From Globodera rostochiensis (lineage: Eukaryota; Nematoda; Chromadorea; Rhabditida; Heteroderidae), in NCBI GenBank assembly GCA_018350325.1, contig JAEVLN010000011.1, positions 2,600,449-2,664,448 of the forward strand: a DNA stretch of 64,000 nucleotides, read 5' to 3'. Positions 35,110-47,013 of the stretch are shown piece after piece (position 1 is the stretch's first letter; each line of letters starts with the position of its first letter). The position numbers and the translations under genes were made by a program. Below the pieces are notes generated by a model. The model did no database searches, was not told where the DNA came from, and saw only the letters and a program-made list of their open reading frames with translations.

Positions 35110-37017
35110 TTGAATTCTTTGAATAGAATATAAATTGACCTTTAACCTGGAATGCCAATGTATGAAATGAATGAATGAAAAGATAATGACACGGGTGAAG
35201 TGTGGGTGGTTGGGGTGGGGGGGGGGGTCAGGGTCAACCACAAAAGACGGTCGGTCGGGGTCAGTGGGCGCCGCAAGTTTGAAACGTTATAACTTTTTGT
35301 GCTTATTTGACCAAACCAAACAATCTTAGTATCTTTGAAAGCACAATGTCTGTAGATGCTATAATAGAAAAAAGCTAAGCGATTCGACTTAAACAAAGAA
35401 AGTTATGACGCCACAACGAAAGTTGGCACGAAAATGGCAATTTTTAGACGTTTTAGCTATAACTTTTTTTAAAAAGACGAATCTGTTAACTTAAGCTTTA
35501 TCAAAGGTTCAGCATACTGAGAGCTTTTGTATAATATCAATTTTGTTTTATTTGCTTTACTAATAACTATGTTATGACTGATCGCGCCGAACTGGGCGGA
35601 TCCGCATATTAGAGGTAGTGATGATGATAGGACAGTATTGTGAAACATAGGAGGAATTGAGAAAAACGAATAATATAGTGGTAGAGGAAAGGAGGGTCAA
35701 TTTCCCAATTTTTACACTCTGTGAAATAACTAAAAACATTAACAATCGAAAATAAAAGGTTTGGGGTGGCGTACGAAAGAAATAATCAATAGATTGTACA
35801 CTTTCGCAAAGGCTTGGCTTGCGGGAGTGAAGTGAATGCTTTGAAAGAATGGAGGAGAGGAAATAAGCAAAGCACAAAGTACACAGATTTATTGGGGCTT
35901 AAAGATGGTAAATATGGATCTTATTTGTTAGCTCCCAGACTCAAAATCACTTTTATAGCGTTTTTAAGTGCTGAAACCGACAGAATCAAAATTTTTTGTC
36001 GCTCCGCATTTAAATCGGTTTTTGAAGGGTTTAAAATTGCCTTTTGCAAATCAAATTGGCTTCGAAATCGTTCATTGCTTGCCTTATCGTTTTAGGCTAA
36101 AAATAAATTTCTGGAAAACTTTGAATTTTCGACTTGTATTTACATAGACTGGACAGTATAGTTTTTCTATACTCACCGTCTGGTCATCTGTATTTATTTG
36201 CTGATTAGGTAATATTCTTCATAAATTGTTGGTAACCAATGCTGACTTTCTCGTTTAACTGAGAATGCCCATGGATCTGCTTCCACTTTTACACTAAAAT
36301 ATTGTCACAATTCCATAAACTCTAATGTTAAATTCTTAAAAACGCAAATAACGACGACAAATATTTTACTCGACTCTTTGTATTTTAAGCACAGCACTGA
36401 ACAAATGCGAATTCATTTTACTTGCCGCAATTAACCAAAGAACAGCCGAAAAGCAATTGGTGTCAAAAAGAAAGGAAAAAAAAGGAAATGTCCGAAATTG
36501 ATCAACACTAAATGAAGATTTTTTTGTTAATCTTCATCGTCCAACGAATCATCTCCGCGCGAAGTGCGGACGCAATCGGCGCGCGCCGAGGTTGTCCGAC
36601 CGAGCGGAGAAAGTTAGCGGCCACCTTATGGCTGCTTCCGCGCAAATTAGTTCAGATTGACAGAGAGGAGTCGATTGGTAGGTGATTTGAGTTGGAGTCT
36701 GGGACTTATGAGCCGCCATACTTACCAAAATGTTGTTGGTAACCTCCGTTCGTCTATTTTGTTGTCCCATTCAGCGTCCTCCCCCCCCCCCCCCCCCCCC
36801 CTCCCTCACCTTAGCCCCCCCCCATTCTTTCCATTCGTCCACCCCACCCGACTGATCAGCTTTTGATCATTCGGGTCAAAAATCCGAGCTTTGTTTACCC
36901 TCGGACCATCTTAACCCAGTCAGTTTATTTGTTGTATTCACCCAATGCTACATTCTGCTGGTCAGAAGGCCATCTCCCCTTTCATCACACCTTCCCGTCT
37001 CCCAATTCATTCAAATT
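35110..37017. other. Spacer upstream of aldolase and the mucin-like gene
   Basis: Divergent promoters of the aldolase gene (minus) and the secreted-protein gene (plus) must lie here. It contains a G run (about 35218-35227), a 20-nt C run near 36781-36800 and AT-rich stretches. No gene is supported. Confidence 0.45.
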
Positions 37018-39651
37018 ATGGCCCATTTGTCCCCCAATTTCCAATTCGGAAGGCGATTTTGCCAACTTTTGCCCATTCTTTTCTTTTTTCTCCCTGCCCT
37101 CATCGCTTCGTCTTCCTCACACTCAACGCCTTTGCCAACATCACACGGATGTCCCAGTGAAATGCTGCAGAAATGTGCTGAACCCCTTCAACAGCTGGGA
37201 ATTTCCTCGGGCAAAAATTTGGTGCTGCTACTGCTCCAACTCCATTCTCCAAACCAACTTCGGAAGAGCTGCCTGTAATCGTTATTCTCTAAGACGAAAA
37301 CAGTTTGGAAGCTTCCAAACGATTTAGAAACCACAAAAGACGCACATCTTCCTTTAGAGCCTATGCCACGGCATTGCCATGCTTCCGAAATTTGGTCCAC
37401 CGTTGCGGCGTTCCCTCCCAGACGGAGATTCTTCGCCAAATGGAAAATGCGCACCATTTTCTTTGTTCGCCGTTTTCGGCCGTCGAACAAAGTCACCTGC
37501 TGGCCCACCGCGTGTGTATTGGGAGGGTTTTGGGCGAAGTCGGAGGCGGGGCGAATTGTGCGGGGGGAGGACAAAATTCGAGCGCCATGGCCGTTGTGCT
37601 GTTTAGATGCAGGTGATGAACCTATCCCCAACCTGAACATCGATTATTCCATTTATTGATTTAAATGATTTCTTTTTCTCTAATTTGTAAGGGAACGATG
37701 TTTGGCAGCCGCCGGGGAAATGTCGGAAAGTGCCAAATTTGGCTGTTTGGTGCGTGCCTGGCTCAGCGAACAGAATTTGTGTTTGAGTGAACAGTTGAGG
37801 GCAAAATGTGGGAGAGAGGCGGCCGCATTTTACACGAAAATGCAACGCAAAATATTCCATAAGAAATTCCCGCTGATTTGTGAGCCGCAAAACAGTCGCG
37901 AATTGGCGGCAACGGCACAAATTGTCGTCCAAAGTGTTGGCGACGAGCAGAAAAAGTCGAAGAAAGAGCCGACGGCGGAGACGAAAGCGGCAAAAAGCCA
38001 AAGCGGTGGGATTCCTTTTTAAATTGCGTCATTTATTTTTGGAGTTAAAAATGTTTGGGGGGGGGGAGGAAATGCTTCACAAATCAGTCCTCAAATGCAG
38101 TCTATTTAACTTCTTTCAGTCACTTCGGCGACGGTGCCGTCTCAGCCAACAATTTTTGTCATTTCAAAGGTGGCCCATTTTATTTGAATAAAAAATATCG
38201 CTAAAAAACTGTGACTCCCAGCAGAAACGGGTGAAGACGGCGGCCAGACTGAGTGAGATCAAGCTGAAGTTCACGGGAAGTGCAAAACGGGGCAGCAACA
38301 ACAGCAACACAACCAACGCTAACAGAAACAATGGAATGAATTTGAAAGCCTCTCGAAAATCACTGACAATATCTTCAACAGCTGGGGGGCTTTCATCCAA
38401 TTCACTTCCATCATCCAGCAAAACGATTGCATCTCCAATAATTTCTTCTTCAACCGCATCTTCACCCTCCCGAATCTTTACCTCTTCACCAGCTTCATCT
38501 CCGCCCTCTCCAGTTACGTCTTCAACAGCTTCACCTCCGCGATCTTCAGTTCCAGCTTCAAGCACAGCTTCATCTCCAGTTACGTCTTCAACAGCTTCAC
38601 CTCCGCGATCTTCAGTTCCAGCTTCAAGCACAGCTTCATCTCCGCCATTTCCAGTTCCAGCTTCAAGCACAGCTTCATCCTCCCACATCTTTCCGTCTTC
38701 AAGCGCAACATTTGCCCCTGTCCTCTTCCCGTCCTCCTCCACTTCCGGTCGCCCGCCTTTTCTCGCTTTCACCTCCGCTCCTTTTGCTCATTCTCGTCAC
38801 GGCAACGCCTCTTCCGGAAGAGGTCGCCTTATTCAGTTGCTGGCCGCCCAATCAGTGCCCTTCCACTTTTCGTCAATGGTTGAACAGCTTCATAAACGGA
38901 ATAAGTCCGAAAATGGCGGCGTTGGACGACCTGCCCCAGCCCAACGGAAGGTTCTGCCAATTCCAAACTCTTCTCATCTTCCTCCCGTCCTCTCTCCAGA
39001 CCGGTCTTCTCCATCTCTTCCGGATCGGTCTTCTCCATCTCTTCCGGACCGGTCTTCTCCATCTCTTCCGGACCGGTCTTTGTCATCTCTTCCGGACCGG
39101 TCTTTGTCATCTCTTCCGGACCGCTCTTTGTCATCTCTTCCAGACCGGTCTTTGTCATCTCTTCCGGACCGCTCTTTGTCATCTCTTCCGGACCGGTCTT
39201 TGTCATCTCTTCCGGACCGCTCTTTGTCATCTCTTCCGGACCGGTCTTCTTCATCTCTTCCGGACCGCTCTTTGTCATCTCTTCCGGACCGGTCTTCTTC
39301 ATCTCTTCCGGACCGGTCTTTGTCATCCCCTCCCCACGTCCTCCTCCATCCTCCACATTATTCCTCCGTTCTTCCTGACCCAGCCGCATTTTCTTCCGCT
39401 CATTCTTCCCCACTTCTGCCCCCGCTGATTGCCCTTCCCTCCCCGTCCCCGCATTCGTTTTTCCCCGCATTTTCCGCTCCGTTCGCTTCCCAATTTTGGA
39501 GTAACGGACATAACGACAATTTGCAGCAGCGGGACGGCACTTCTCGAATGTTTTTCTTCGAAGGTTCCCTTTTTATTTTTATATTTAATCCCTCCAAAAT
39601 ATTTGTGCCCTTTCAGTGCTGCCCATCGATGAGATGCTTCACAACGCGTAA
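37018..39651 (+). CDS. Secreted Cys-rich protein with mucin-like repeat tail
   Basis: It starts MAHLSPNFQFGRRFCQLLPILFFFL, a signal peptide. A cysteine-rich head follows (CPSEMLQKCAEPL, ATALPCFRNLVHRC, HHFLCSP, RVCIG, NLCLSEQLRAKCG, LICEPQ), reminiscent of nematode CPG4/DUF19 secreted domains, though this is only suggestive. Later exons encode a long Ser/Thr/Pro-rich tail with a duplicated block around SSTASPPRSSVPAS and 14 tandem octapeptides of the type PDRSLSSL. The final exon gives EVLPIDEMLHNA and the stop at 39649-39651. About seven exons, with splice phases consistent throughout. The tail would be heavily O-glycosylated, or could carry glycosaminoglycan. Role unknown: eggshell, cuticle or surface coat are options. 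Confidence 0.65.
38996..39331. repeat. 24-bp coding minisatellite (PDRS octapeptide)
   Basis: Fourteen tandem 24-bp units of the type CCGGACCGGTCTTTGTCATC with small changes. Being a multiple of three, it stays in frame as PDRSSPSL, PDRSLSSL and PDRSSSSL. The reverse strand is also open, as a Glu-rich repeat. Confidence 0.95.
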
Positions 39652-39714
39652 AAGTGTTTTGCGTTTGATTCAAAATCACCAAATGCCCATTTAATTAATC
39701 AATTAATTATTAAT

Positions 39715-42700
39715 TTATTTGGAGTAAAATATGCGAATTAAATCCATGAGGGCGCCGTTTGTCCCTCCAAAGCCCGTCTGGGGGATGTAATTGCCTTCAA
39801 ATCCCGACCGACCGTCATCAAAGCGCACATCGTACTTTTCCCACAATTGGGCCGGCTTAAATAATAGAAATCGAACGTACAAATTAAAAAAGTGTCGGGT
39901 AAACGAAAAATTTAAGAATTACGTCGACAAGAAATTAATTTTCACGAAAATGAAACGTCGGCGGATTCAGACTAAATGTAATTTTGTTCTTGTAGGCTTT
40001 TTTGCTTTAAATTTTCTCAATTTGTCCACCATTCCCCTGCGGGGATGGAAGAGTCCGTTGAATGCCGTCGTTAGCAGTCCATCGGCTATCCGTTTAGCCA
40101 TTGGATGCGCTTCTGCACTAAACGGCGAACATTTCAGAAGGCAAAGTACCGTCAGATGGACCAATCGCTTCATTAAAAGCATTTGGGGGGTTAAGAGAGA
40201 CTAAAGACAATAACTTACCGGTTCCCCATTCGGAAAGTCCCTTAAAAACGGACCTTTAAAAGTCATCCCCAAAATGTCAAAAGTTACGCGACCATCTCTC
40301 AACGCTTGCTCGTTCCATGCTGCTCGGCAGGCCGCCTTTTGTTACAAAAATAAATCCGAAAAAGGGAAACCCCCGGGGCGCCTAACCTTTGAAGTCCAAA
40401 GCCCCGCTGCCGTTCATGTACTGGATGGCCGTTTCGCAATTGCCCGCTTTGTCCCCTTTAGACCATTCCATGAGAAGCAACGGGAAAATGTTGACGGGAA
40501 AGAAACGGCGGCGGAGTTTCCGTGTTGACAGGTCAAAGTCAAACCAAACCCCGCGGGGACTGTCCCGAAACACCGCTTCAATCGTCTCGGACACCGACTC
40601 GGCCAGCATCTCATAGAATTTGGCCTTTCTTTAAAACGGAAAAAATATTCGAGAGTCTTGGTTCTCGAAATCGATGGTATTTGCCCCTCAGGTTCAGTGT
40701 AAAGTTTGGCTCTCTTAAATCGACAAATCTCGAAGAATTTGTTGCCCGTGACCCTCTCAGCGCCGGTTTAAGCTCATTTTTTATGGTTTCGTTTTAATTC
40801 AAAACAAATTTCAACTTTAGGTCGGCATAACCCAACATTTAATGCTCTTCAATTCTGACCGCGGATTTTCCAAATGCTCCCCGAAAAAGCGAGCCATTGT
40901 CCGGTAGTTCAACGCCATGAGCACGTTCAAATCCACGGGCACAATATCGTTGGTGCGGATGCCTTTGCGAGTGTCTTTTGGGGGGGGGGGTGGGAAATTG
41001 TTCAAATTGGCTTATTTGTTAATTCACTTTTTTGAATAATTATTCTTTTAAAGCTTCCCCAATCTCCCAAAGTCCCTCACATGCCATCTCTTCGTCTTTG
41101 TCGTCGAAGGAAAACCAACGAGTCTTTTAGGTAAATTAACCAATTCTGGCCCATAATTTAATTTCCATACCGAAAAGTCCATGCCGGATTCGCAGGCACT
41201 GTCCAGAAGAAATGGCTTATAAACATGCAAAAATTGTGTTTGTTTCTGTTACCTGTTCGTAGATGACCAAATAAACTCAAAGTCGTCTCTGGTGGAGTCC
41301 ATGGCGAAGTAATAGTCAAGCATTAGACTCTCCGGACGAGGACAGTTCGCCATCGTCTACCGTAATGTGCGCAATTCAAAAGAATTGACTTTGTTTATAC
41401 TGTTCCTTCCGCTTACCTTATACTGGTAAGCCGTGTACTGCTCGTTCTTGCTGTCCAGATGAACGATGACCGTCCTGTTTTTGCGCCACCAATTCAACTC
41501 GCTTTCAAGAGCGGGCATAATTTCGGCCAAGAATTGTTTGTCACCCGAAGCGTCCAAATAGTCACTGACCATTTGGACGAACAGCGGCGGCTGCGAACGG
41601 CGGCTGAACCTTTGAAGGGTTTGCGGGGAGTTGGTTTAGGACGTTTGAATTTCCGCGCAAAAAATAAACATTTAATCCATCGAATGTGCCAAAGAATAGG
41701 AAAACTAACTGAATGTTGCCAGAGTTGGGAATGTGTCCGCGCACTTTCATCACATGGGCCATGTTCAGCAACACGCCGCGCACCGTCTCCTTCAGATCGG
41801 ACAGAAGCAGCCCTTTGATGATCCAAAAAGTGTCCCAATAGTAATACCTTTTGCAAAGGATGCACTTTTTACATTTTGTTTGTCCAACACAAACAACAAA
41901 CATTTGGACCAAATTGCCCGGGATGACGAAAGTGTACGGAACCGCCAGGAAAGGGTATCTGGCAGATAATCAAATCGTCTATTAAATTTCGAAAGCAAAC
42001 CGATCGGGGTTTTCGAACACATCGTCCACGAAACGTCTCGCCAAGTGTGGCCATATTTTGTGGATTTCGGTTGCGAACATTCTGAAGATGTTAATTTGTC
42101 AGTCCCAATTCATTTAAATTTTCTTCGGCGGAATTGGACCTCATTTTTGGGTTCGTAATTCTTTCCAGAAATTTGGCCTCGTCCATCCAATCTTTCAGCT
42201 GCGTCTCCTCCAAATATGGCCGGTCGTCAAAGTTTTCCTTACAAAAACGGCGGAAGTCGTCTCGATGAAGCTTTCCTTGCCGATCGAAACTGCTTAAATG
42301 ACGGCGGGGGGGGGGGGACTTTTTGGAGCTTTCACATCGATTTGTGTCACCTCTCGAAGTTGCGAAGGATGGCATTAGCCTCAAATCGCATCCGATTCCC
42401 GGGACATTCGCCCTGAAGGCCGAAGTACCAAGCGGCCCACATAATCGGCCCCTGGCAGTAAATGTCCCGAAAATGGCCGACACAAATCGGTTCCGAACAG
42501 TTCACTTTGATTTGGTCGCGCGTAAAAACGTCCGAATCCTCCTGAACAGATTGCCAAGCAGTTCAAAGGAAATGAGTGAGCCATTCCGAAGGCACTCAAA
42601 GCCAACTAAAGTAAAGACCGACCACCCACACCGTTCTAATTGCTATCATTAAGCCATAATTAGGCAAGTGCGGCTTCTTCTTTTGGATTTTCTTTACCTT

Positions 42701-42781
42701 ATGGAAAAAGAAAGTCGAACCGTCGCCGCCATTTGAAAACAGCGGCAGAGAGAGGAACAAAAAGAGCAAAAAGCGTCGCAT
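39715..42781 (-). CDS. tre: Divergent trehalase (GH37)
   Basis: Secreted or membrane-associated alpha,alpha-trehalase, which hydrolyses trehalose to glucose. The signal peptide is MRRFLLFLFLSLPLF. Blocks on the minus strand: IYCQGPIM, YYYWDTFWIIKGLLLSD, GHIPNSGN, ALESELNWW, CESGMDFS (aligning with the catalytic-acid SGWDFS block), IVPVDLNVLMA, then KYDVRFDDG, GNYIPQTGFGGTNGALMDLI and the stop at 39715-39717. The Glu of WEKYDV aligns with the proposed catalytic base. Signature 2, normally QWDxPxGW, is degraded to RDFPNGEP, and GFGWTNG is GFGGTNG. About twelve exons. It is probably an enzyme, but activity cannot be assumed. Confidence 0.9.
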
Positions 42782-43251
42782 TTCCAGCCGATGGATGGCA
42801 CAATCGGGGCGGATTTTGTCAGAATATTTTGGTGAATGAAAAAATCATTTTTAAATGTTTTTTTTTGTTTTGAGTCCTCAAATCTCTGGAGAAAGAGGGG
42901 GGGGGGCACTTCACTTCACATCCAGACTGACTTTGAACAAACAATTCCCCCCGTTAAGCGCCTTCTTCAGAGATAAACGTCGAAAAATCTGACAAACTTT
43001 GGCAAAGCGTCGCAATTTTATGAAATTCAAAAGGGAAAATGTTATTGCCGTTCGTTGAAGGCGACTAATTTGTAAGTCCTAGCGGCTAATTGGACAGTTA
43101 AAAGGGTGGGACGCCCCGGCCAAACGAAAAGCATTGATTTGGCTGTGAGATGATCGCCGCGAGGGTCGTCGATTCGATTCCCTCCCGGGGCTGCCATTTT
43201 GCTGAATTGAATTTCATTTTGTCTGTTCTTTTGCAAGACGGCTCAGTAAAT
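42782..43251. other. Spacer with a tRNA-derived fragment
   Basis: Upstream of trehalase. Positions about 43165-43205 contain a box-B-like GATTCGATTCC followed by CTCCCGGGGCTGCCATTTTGCT. The same arrangement recurs at 53385-53415. No intact cloverleaf is seen. Confidence 0.4.
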
Positions 43252-43893
43252 TTGGGTTGCTCCCCAAGCCTTCGGGGACGGAAAAAGTCGGGTTTGGAGT
43301 TTTCCCAGCAAAAACCCCGAAAAATTTAAAAAAGTCGGGGTCGGGGACGAAAACCCGACTAAAAAAGTCGGGGTTCGGGGTTTTCAATTTAAAAAAGTCG
43401 GGGTTCGGGGTTTTCAATTTAAAAAAGTCGGGGTTCGGGGTTTTCAATTTAAAAAAGTCGGGGTTCGGGGTTTTCATTTTAAAAAAGTCGGGGTCGGGGA
43501 CGAAAACCCGACTAAAAAAGTCGGGGTTCGGGGTTTTCAATTTAAAAAAGTCGGGGTTCGGGGTTTTCAATTCAAAAAAGTCGGGGTTCGGGGTTTTCAA
43601 TTTAAAAAAGTCGGGGTTTTCAATTTAAAAAAGTCGGGGTTTTCAATTTAAAAAAGTCGGGGTTTTCAATTTAAAAAAGTCGGGGTTTTCAATTTAAAAA
43701 AGTCGGGGTTTTCAATTTAAAAAAGTCGGGGTTTTCAATTTAAAAAAGTCGGGGTTTTCAATTTAAAAAAGTCGGGGTTTTCAATTTAAAAAAGTCGGGG
43801 TTTTCAATTTAAAAAAGTCGGGGTTTTCAATTTAAAAAAGTCGGGGTTTTCAGTTCAAAAAAGTCGGGGTTCCGGGACGGGGAGCAAACCCTA
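43252..43893. mobile_element. 642-bp hAT-like element filled by a minisatellite
   Basis: The ends are imperfect inverted repeats: TTGGGTTGCTCCCC on the left against the complement of GGGGAGCAAACCCTA on the right. Flanks CAGTAAAT (43244-43251) and CCGTAAAT (43894-43901) match at 7 of 8 positions, fitting an 8-bp hAT target duplication. The interior is almost entirely tandem repeat and encodes no transposase. Confidence 0.65.
43320..43870. repeat. 30-bp and 23-bp nested minisatellite
   Basis: The left half uses a 30-bp unit, AAAAAAGTCGGGGTTCGGGG plus TTTTCAATTT. The right half uses a 23-bp unit that lacks the TTCGGGG heptamer, about eleven copies and nearly identical. The 23-bp form looks like a deletion derivative that then expanded. 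Confidence 0.95.
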
Positions 43894-46800
43894 CCGTAAA
43901 TACGTGTCAATTGCCGCGGTCACAACTTTCAAATGAAATGAAAAATTTACACAAATTATTCCCTCTCTTTCCGGCCGGCACAGTCATTTTGGCACTCCAA
44001 CTGAAAGAAGTGAAGAAAGATTCATTTTTTGTTTTGTTTCAAAAAATGAATGACGTCATCCGTTCTTCGCCCCCGCCCTTTGCCTCAAAGCTTTTCATTT
44101 CTAATCCGATCGCAAAATGCTAAATGTTCCCTACCAACTAACGCCCCCCCCCCCCCTCCAGCCACAATAACATCCAATCTCCAATGAGCTGGTTTTTGTT
44201 CTTCAGCAGCAGCAATCAGATGGGCAGCAAAGGGAAGGGTTTGCAAAGCTCCCGAAGCCCCCCCCCCCAATTGTCCCCCCCCCCCCCCCCTTCGATTGCC
44301 CCCCCCCCTCCGATTGCCCCCCCCCCTTCGATTGCCCTCACCCTTCGATTGCGAATGTTGTGAAAGAATGGAGGCAAAAGATGACGTGAGGGAGGAGCAG
44401 CAAAATCAAAATAAAGAGGAAGAACCAGTTAGGTTGTTGGGTGCATATAAATATTCTCACTTTTTTGTGTCCAAAACGTTAATTTGGGCGAATGAGATAA
44501 TTTGTAAATGGAAATAAGAAAATATGACAGTTTATGTCCAAATTTCTCTTTGATTGGCGGGGGGGGGGGAGGGTTATGTTCAAAGACTGTGCCTGAGGGG
44601 TCCATGGGCCCTTCCTGGTCGCTGCAAAAAACGCCCGAAGCATTCAAAGTCTAAACAAAACAAAGTGAATGAATTGGCTATATAATCATGGGAACTGATC
44701 AGAAAGATCACCAAAACTCTAATCACATTCGAACGAATCGAATTGCCCCCCCCCCCGGCGTCGCCACATTGTCGGAGAGTCGTTTTTGTGATGACCAAAG
44801 CAAAAGAGAATTGGGAAGGATTTGCGGCAGTTGAAGTTGGGGGGGGGGGGGAGGCAATTCTCTCCGGACTTTTGCTTTTGAATATGCTAGAAAATGCTCG
44901 ATCGACGAACCATCCAATTCCAATCAATCGCCTCCGGGGCATCGATTCTCAACTTCTGTACGATCATTTGGGGATTTTTGGACTGCGCGACTTTGAGGAA
45001 AGATCGGTCAGTCGGCAGAGGCAAAAGCGTTGGGTGATCGATCTACTGATCAGCAAGAAGTATTGATGAGAGGCGTTCGAATATCGAAAACCCGGCAAAT
45101 TTGAGAATGCTTTTTTCGTTTGGATTTCGACCGTACACAAAACTTTTTATGCATTTATTTCACAATAAAATGAAAAAACATAAAAAAGATCGAAAGTATA
45201 AAAAACAAAACAAAAAAATGCGCCATTTCATTGGGAGAGCAATCAGAAGGCCAAACAAAGCGGCAGTGAGTGGCCTTTTGGAGAATGAAACACGCGCTTT
45301 TGTGGAATTTGGGAAACTTTTGGTCTCGCGTTATTCTTTCTTCTTTTACTTTTTATTTTTTATTTTTTACTTTTTCACTAAATATTTATTTCCATTTTTA
45401 GGAATGCGTCGCCAACAAAACGAAAACGTTTTTTTGACAATTACCCAAAAAGAGCGAAGGCTTTTGTCGGCATTGAGTGGCTTTTTTGCTGTTTTTCTCC
45501 CATTTGATTGGCTCTTTTTCAGAGTTTTTAATCCAACTTATTTATGAATTTGCCGCCTTTTGGGGGGTCAAAAGTATGTTTTTGGGGTGTGATCAAATTG
45601 ATCCGGCATTCCATCCGATCAGATCCGACGAATTGCAATTGCAATAACTCTTTTCACAATGACCGACCGACCCATTCACTTTCTTTCGCCTTCACAGTGA
45701 CCCCAAAATTCATTTTTGAGAGGGGCGGCGGGGCATAGACAGACGAATAAATGAATTCGTCGGCTGATTAATCGAAAATGATCATTCAATTGCACGGGCA
45801 CCAACGATCAAAATGTTCTCTCTTTCTTTTTCTCTTTCTTTCTATTCTCTTTCTATTCTCTTTCTTTTTCTCTTTCTTTCTATTCTCTTTTTGACTTTCT
45901 TTGTTTCCTTTCATCTCTCAGCCTTTTTCCTTCCAAAAACACACACAATTTGCAATTTGCCGACCTCTCTGCTGATCCCGCGCAGCTTCGAAATGAAATT
46001 CTCCGAATCGAATCGAATCACATCCCAAAATCCCCCCCCCCCCTCCTCCATCCCCTCCTCCTAATCCCACCATCCTAATCCAATCCCCCCCCCCCCCACT
46101 TTCACTTTCGACCCTCCACCGTCCGACGTCTCGTTGTCGTCGTTAACCCCCCCCCCCCCCTCCCCTCCCCCCCCCCCTCCCCTCCCCTCCCTCCCCCCCC
46201 TTCCCTTCCCCTCTTCGCCTCCTTCGCCTTGCCGTCGTCATTCGTCGTCGGTTGCGCGGTGCCGCCATCATAGTCGCGCAAAATGGAAAGCAGGCAGCTC
46301 TTTTCTGGGATGAAAGCGTCGTTGGGGGAGGTTGAATCTCGTTTCGTTCGTTCGTTCGTTGGTTCGTTCAATCGGAGCGACGGAGCTTTGTGAGGGTGAA
46401 GGGTACTCCCCCCCCCCATCCCCCGAGGGGTGTCCACTCAACGACGAAAGAAAGAAAGAAGCACTCCCCCCCCCCTACGCCCCCAATCGGTCGTTCCATT
46501 TTGCGCAGCGGTGGCATAAAAAGTGAAAGGGGCATGCGAAATAGTTAAGCAATTGCAGAGGTTGCAGAGAAAGCGAATGCCTCGAGTGCAAAGTCGCCGG
46601 AGGGCACAGCGAAAGAAAGCGAAAGTGAGGGGGGGGGGGGGGAAGGTGCGCGGCTGATCCACGTCAAGAGGGGCAGGAGGAGGAGAAGCAGGGAGTCCCT
46701 TCGGGGGTTGAGGGGTCCTTCGGTCCCTCGCCGTCGGCGGCGGCGTCGTCCATTCCATCTGCAGATGTTGTTGCTTGTGGCGCTGTCCGCCCAAAGGAGT

Positions 46801-47013
46801 GAAAGCGCTTCGGGCATCATTCTCCAGCAGCTCCCAATTAGCTCTTTCGCTGATTATCAGTGTTTCTTTGGCTTTTGCTCCCCTTTTACCCGACTGTCAA
46901 TGACTTTCCCTTCTTTTGGGATTTGATTTTGCGGCGGTTTTATTCATTTTGATCAAAGTGTTCCTTTGCGTTGCACAGATTGCCAAACTGAACAATTTCA
47001 AAAACTGAACTGA
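43894..47013. other. Gene-poor, C-rich spacer upstream of the ETS gene
   Basis: Contains many C or G runs (about 44147-44158, 44264-44330, 44563-44572, 44749-44757, 44840-44850, 46030-46040, 46150-46195) and a TTTCTATTCTC-type pyrimidine microsatellite at about 45814-45895. Short open frames on both strands (for example 44743-45066) match nothing recognisable. Confidence 0.5.

Noticed and set aside
38164..39470. Minus-strand Glu-rich frames over the PDRS repeat
   Set aside because: The plus strand has consistent splice phases, a signal peptide and a Cys-rich head. The minus frames are the complement of the repeat.
43214..43628. Frames with GFGVFNLKKS-type repeats
   Set aside because: They are translations of the 30-bp minisatellite on both strands.
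44743..45066. 107-codon plus-strand frame as a gene
   Set aside because: It contains a G run and has no recognisable family or splice partners.
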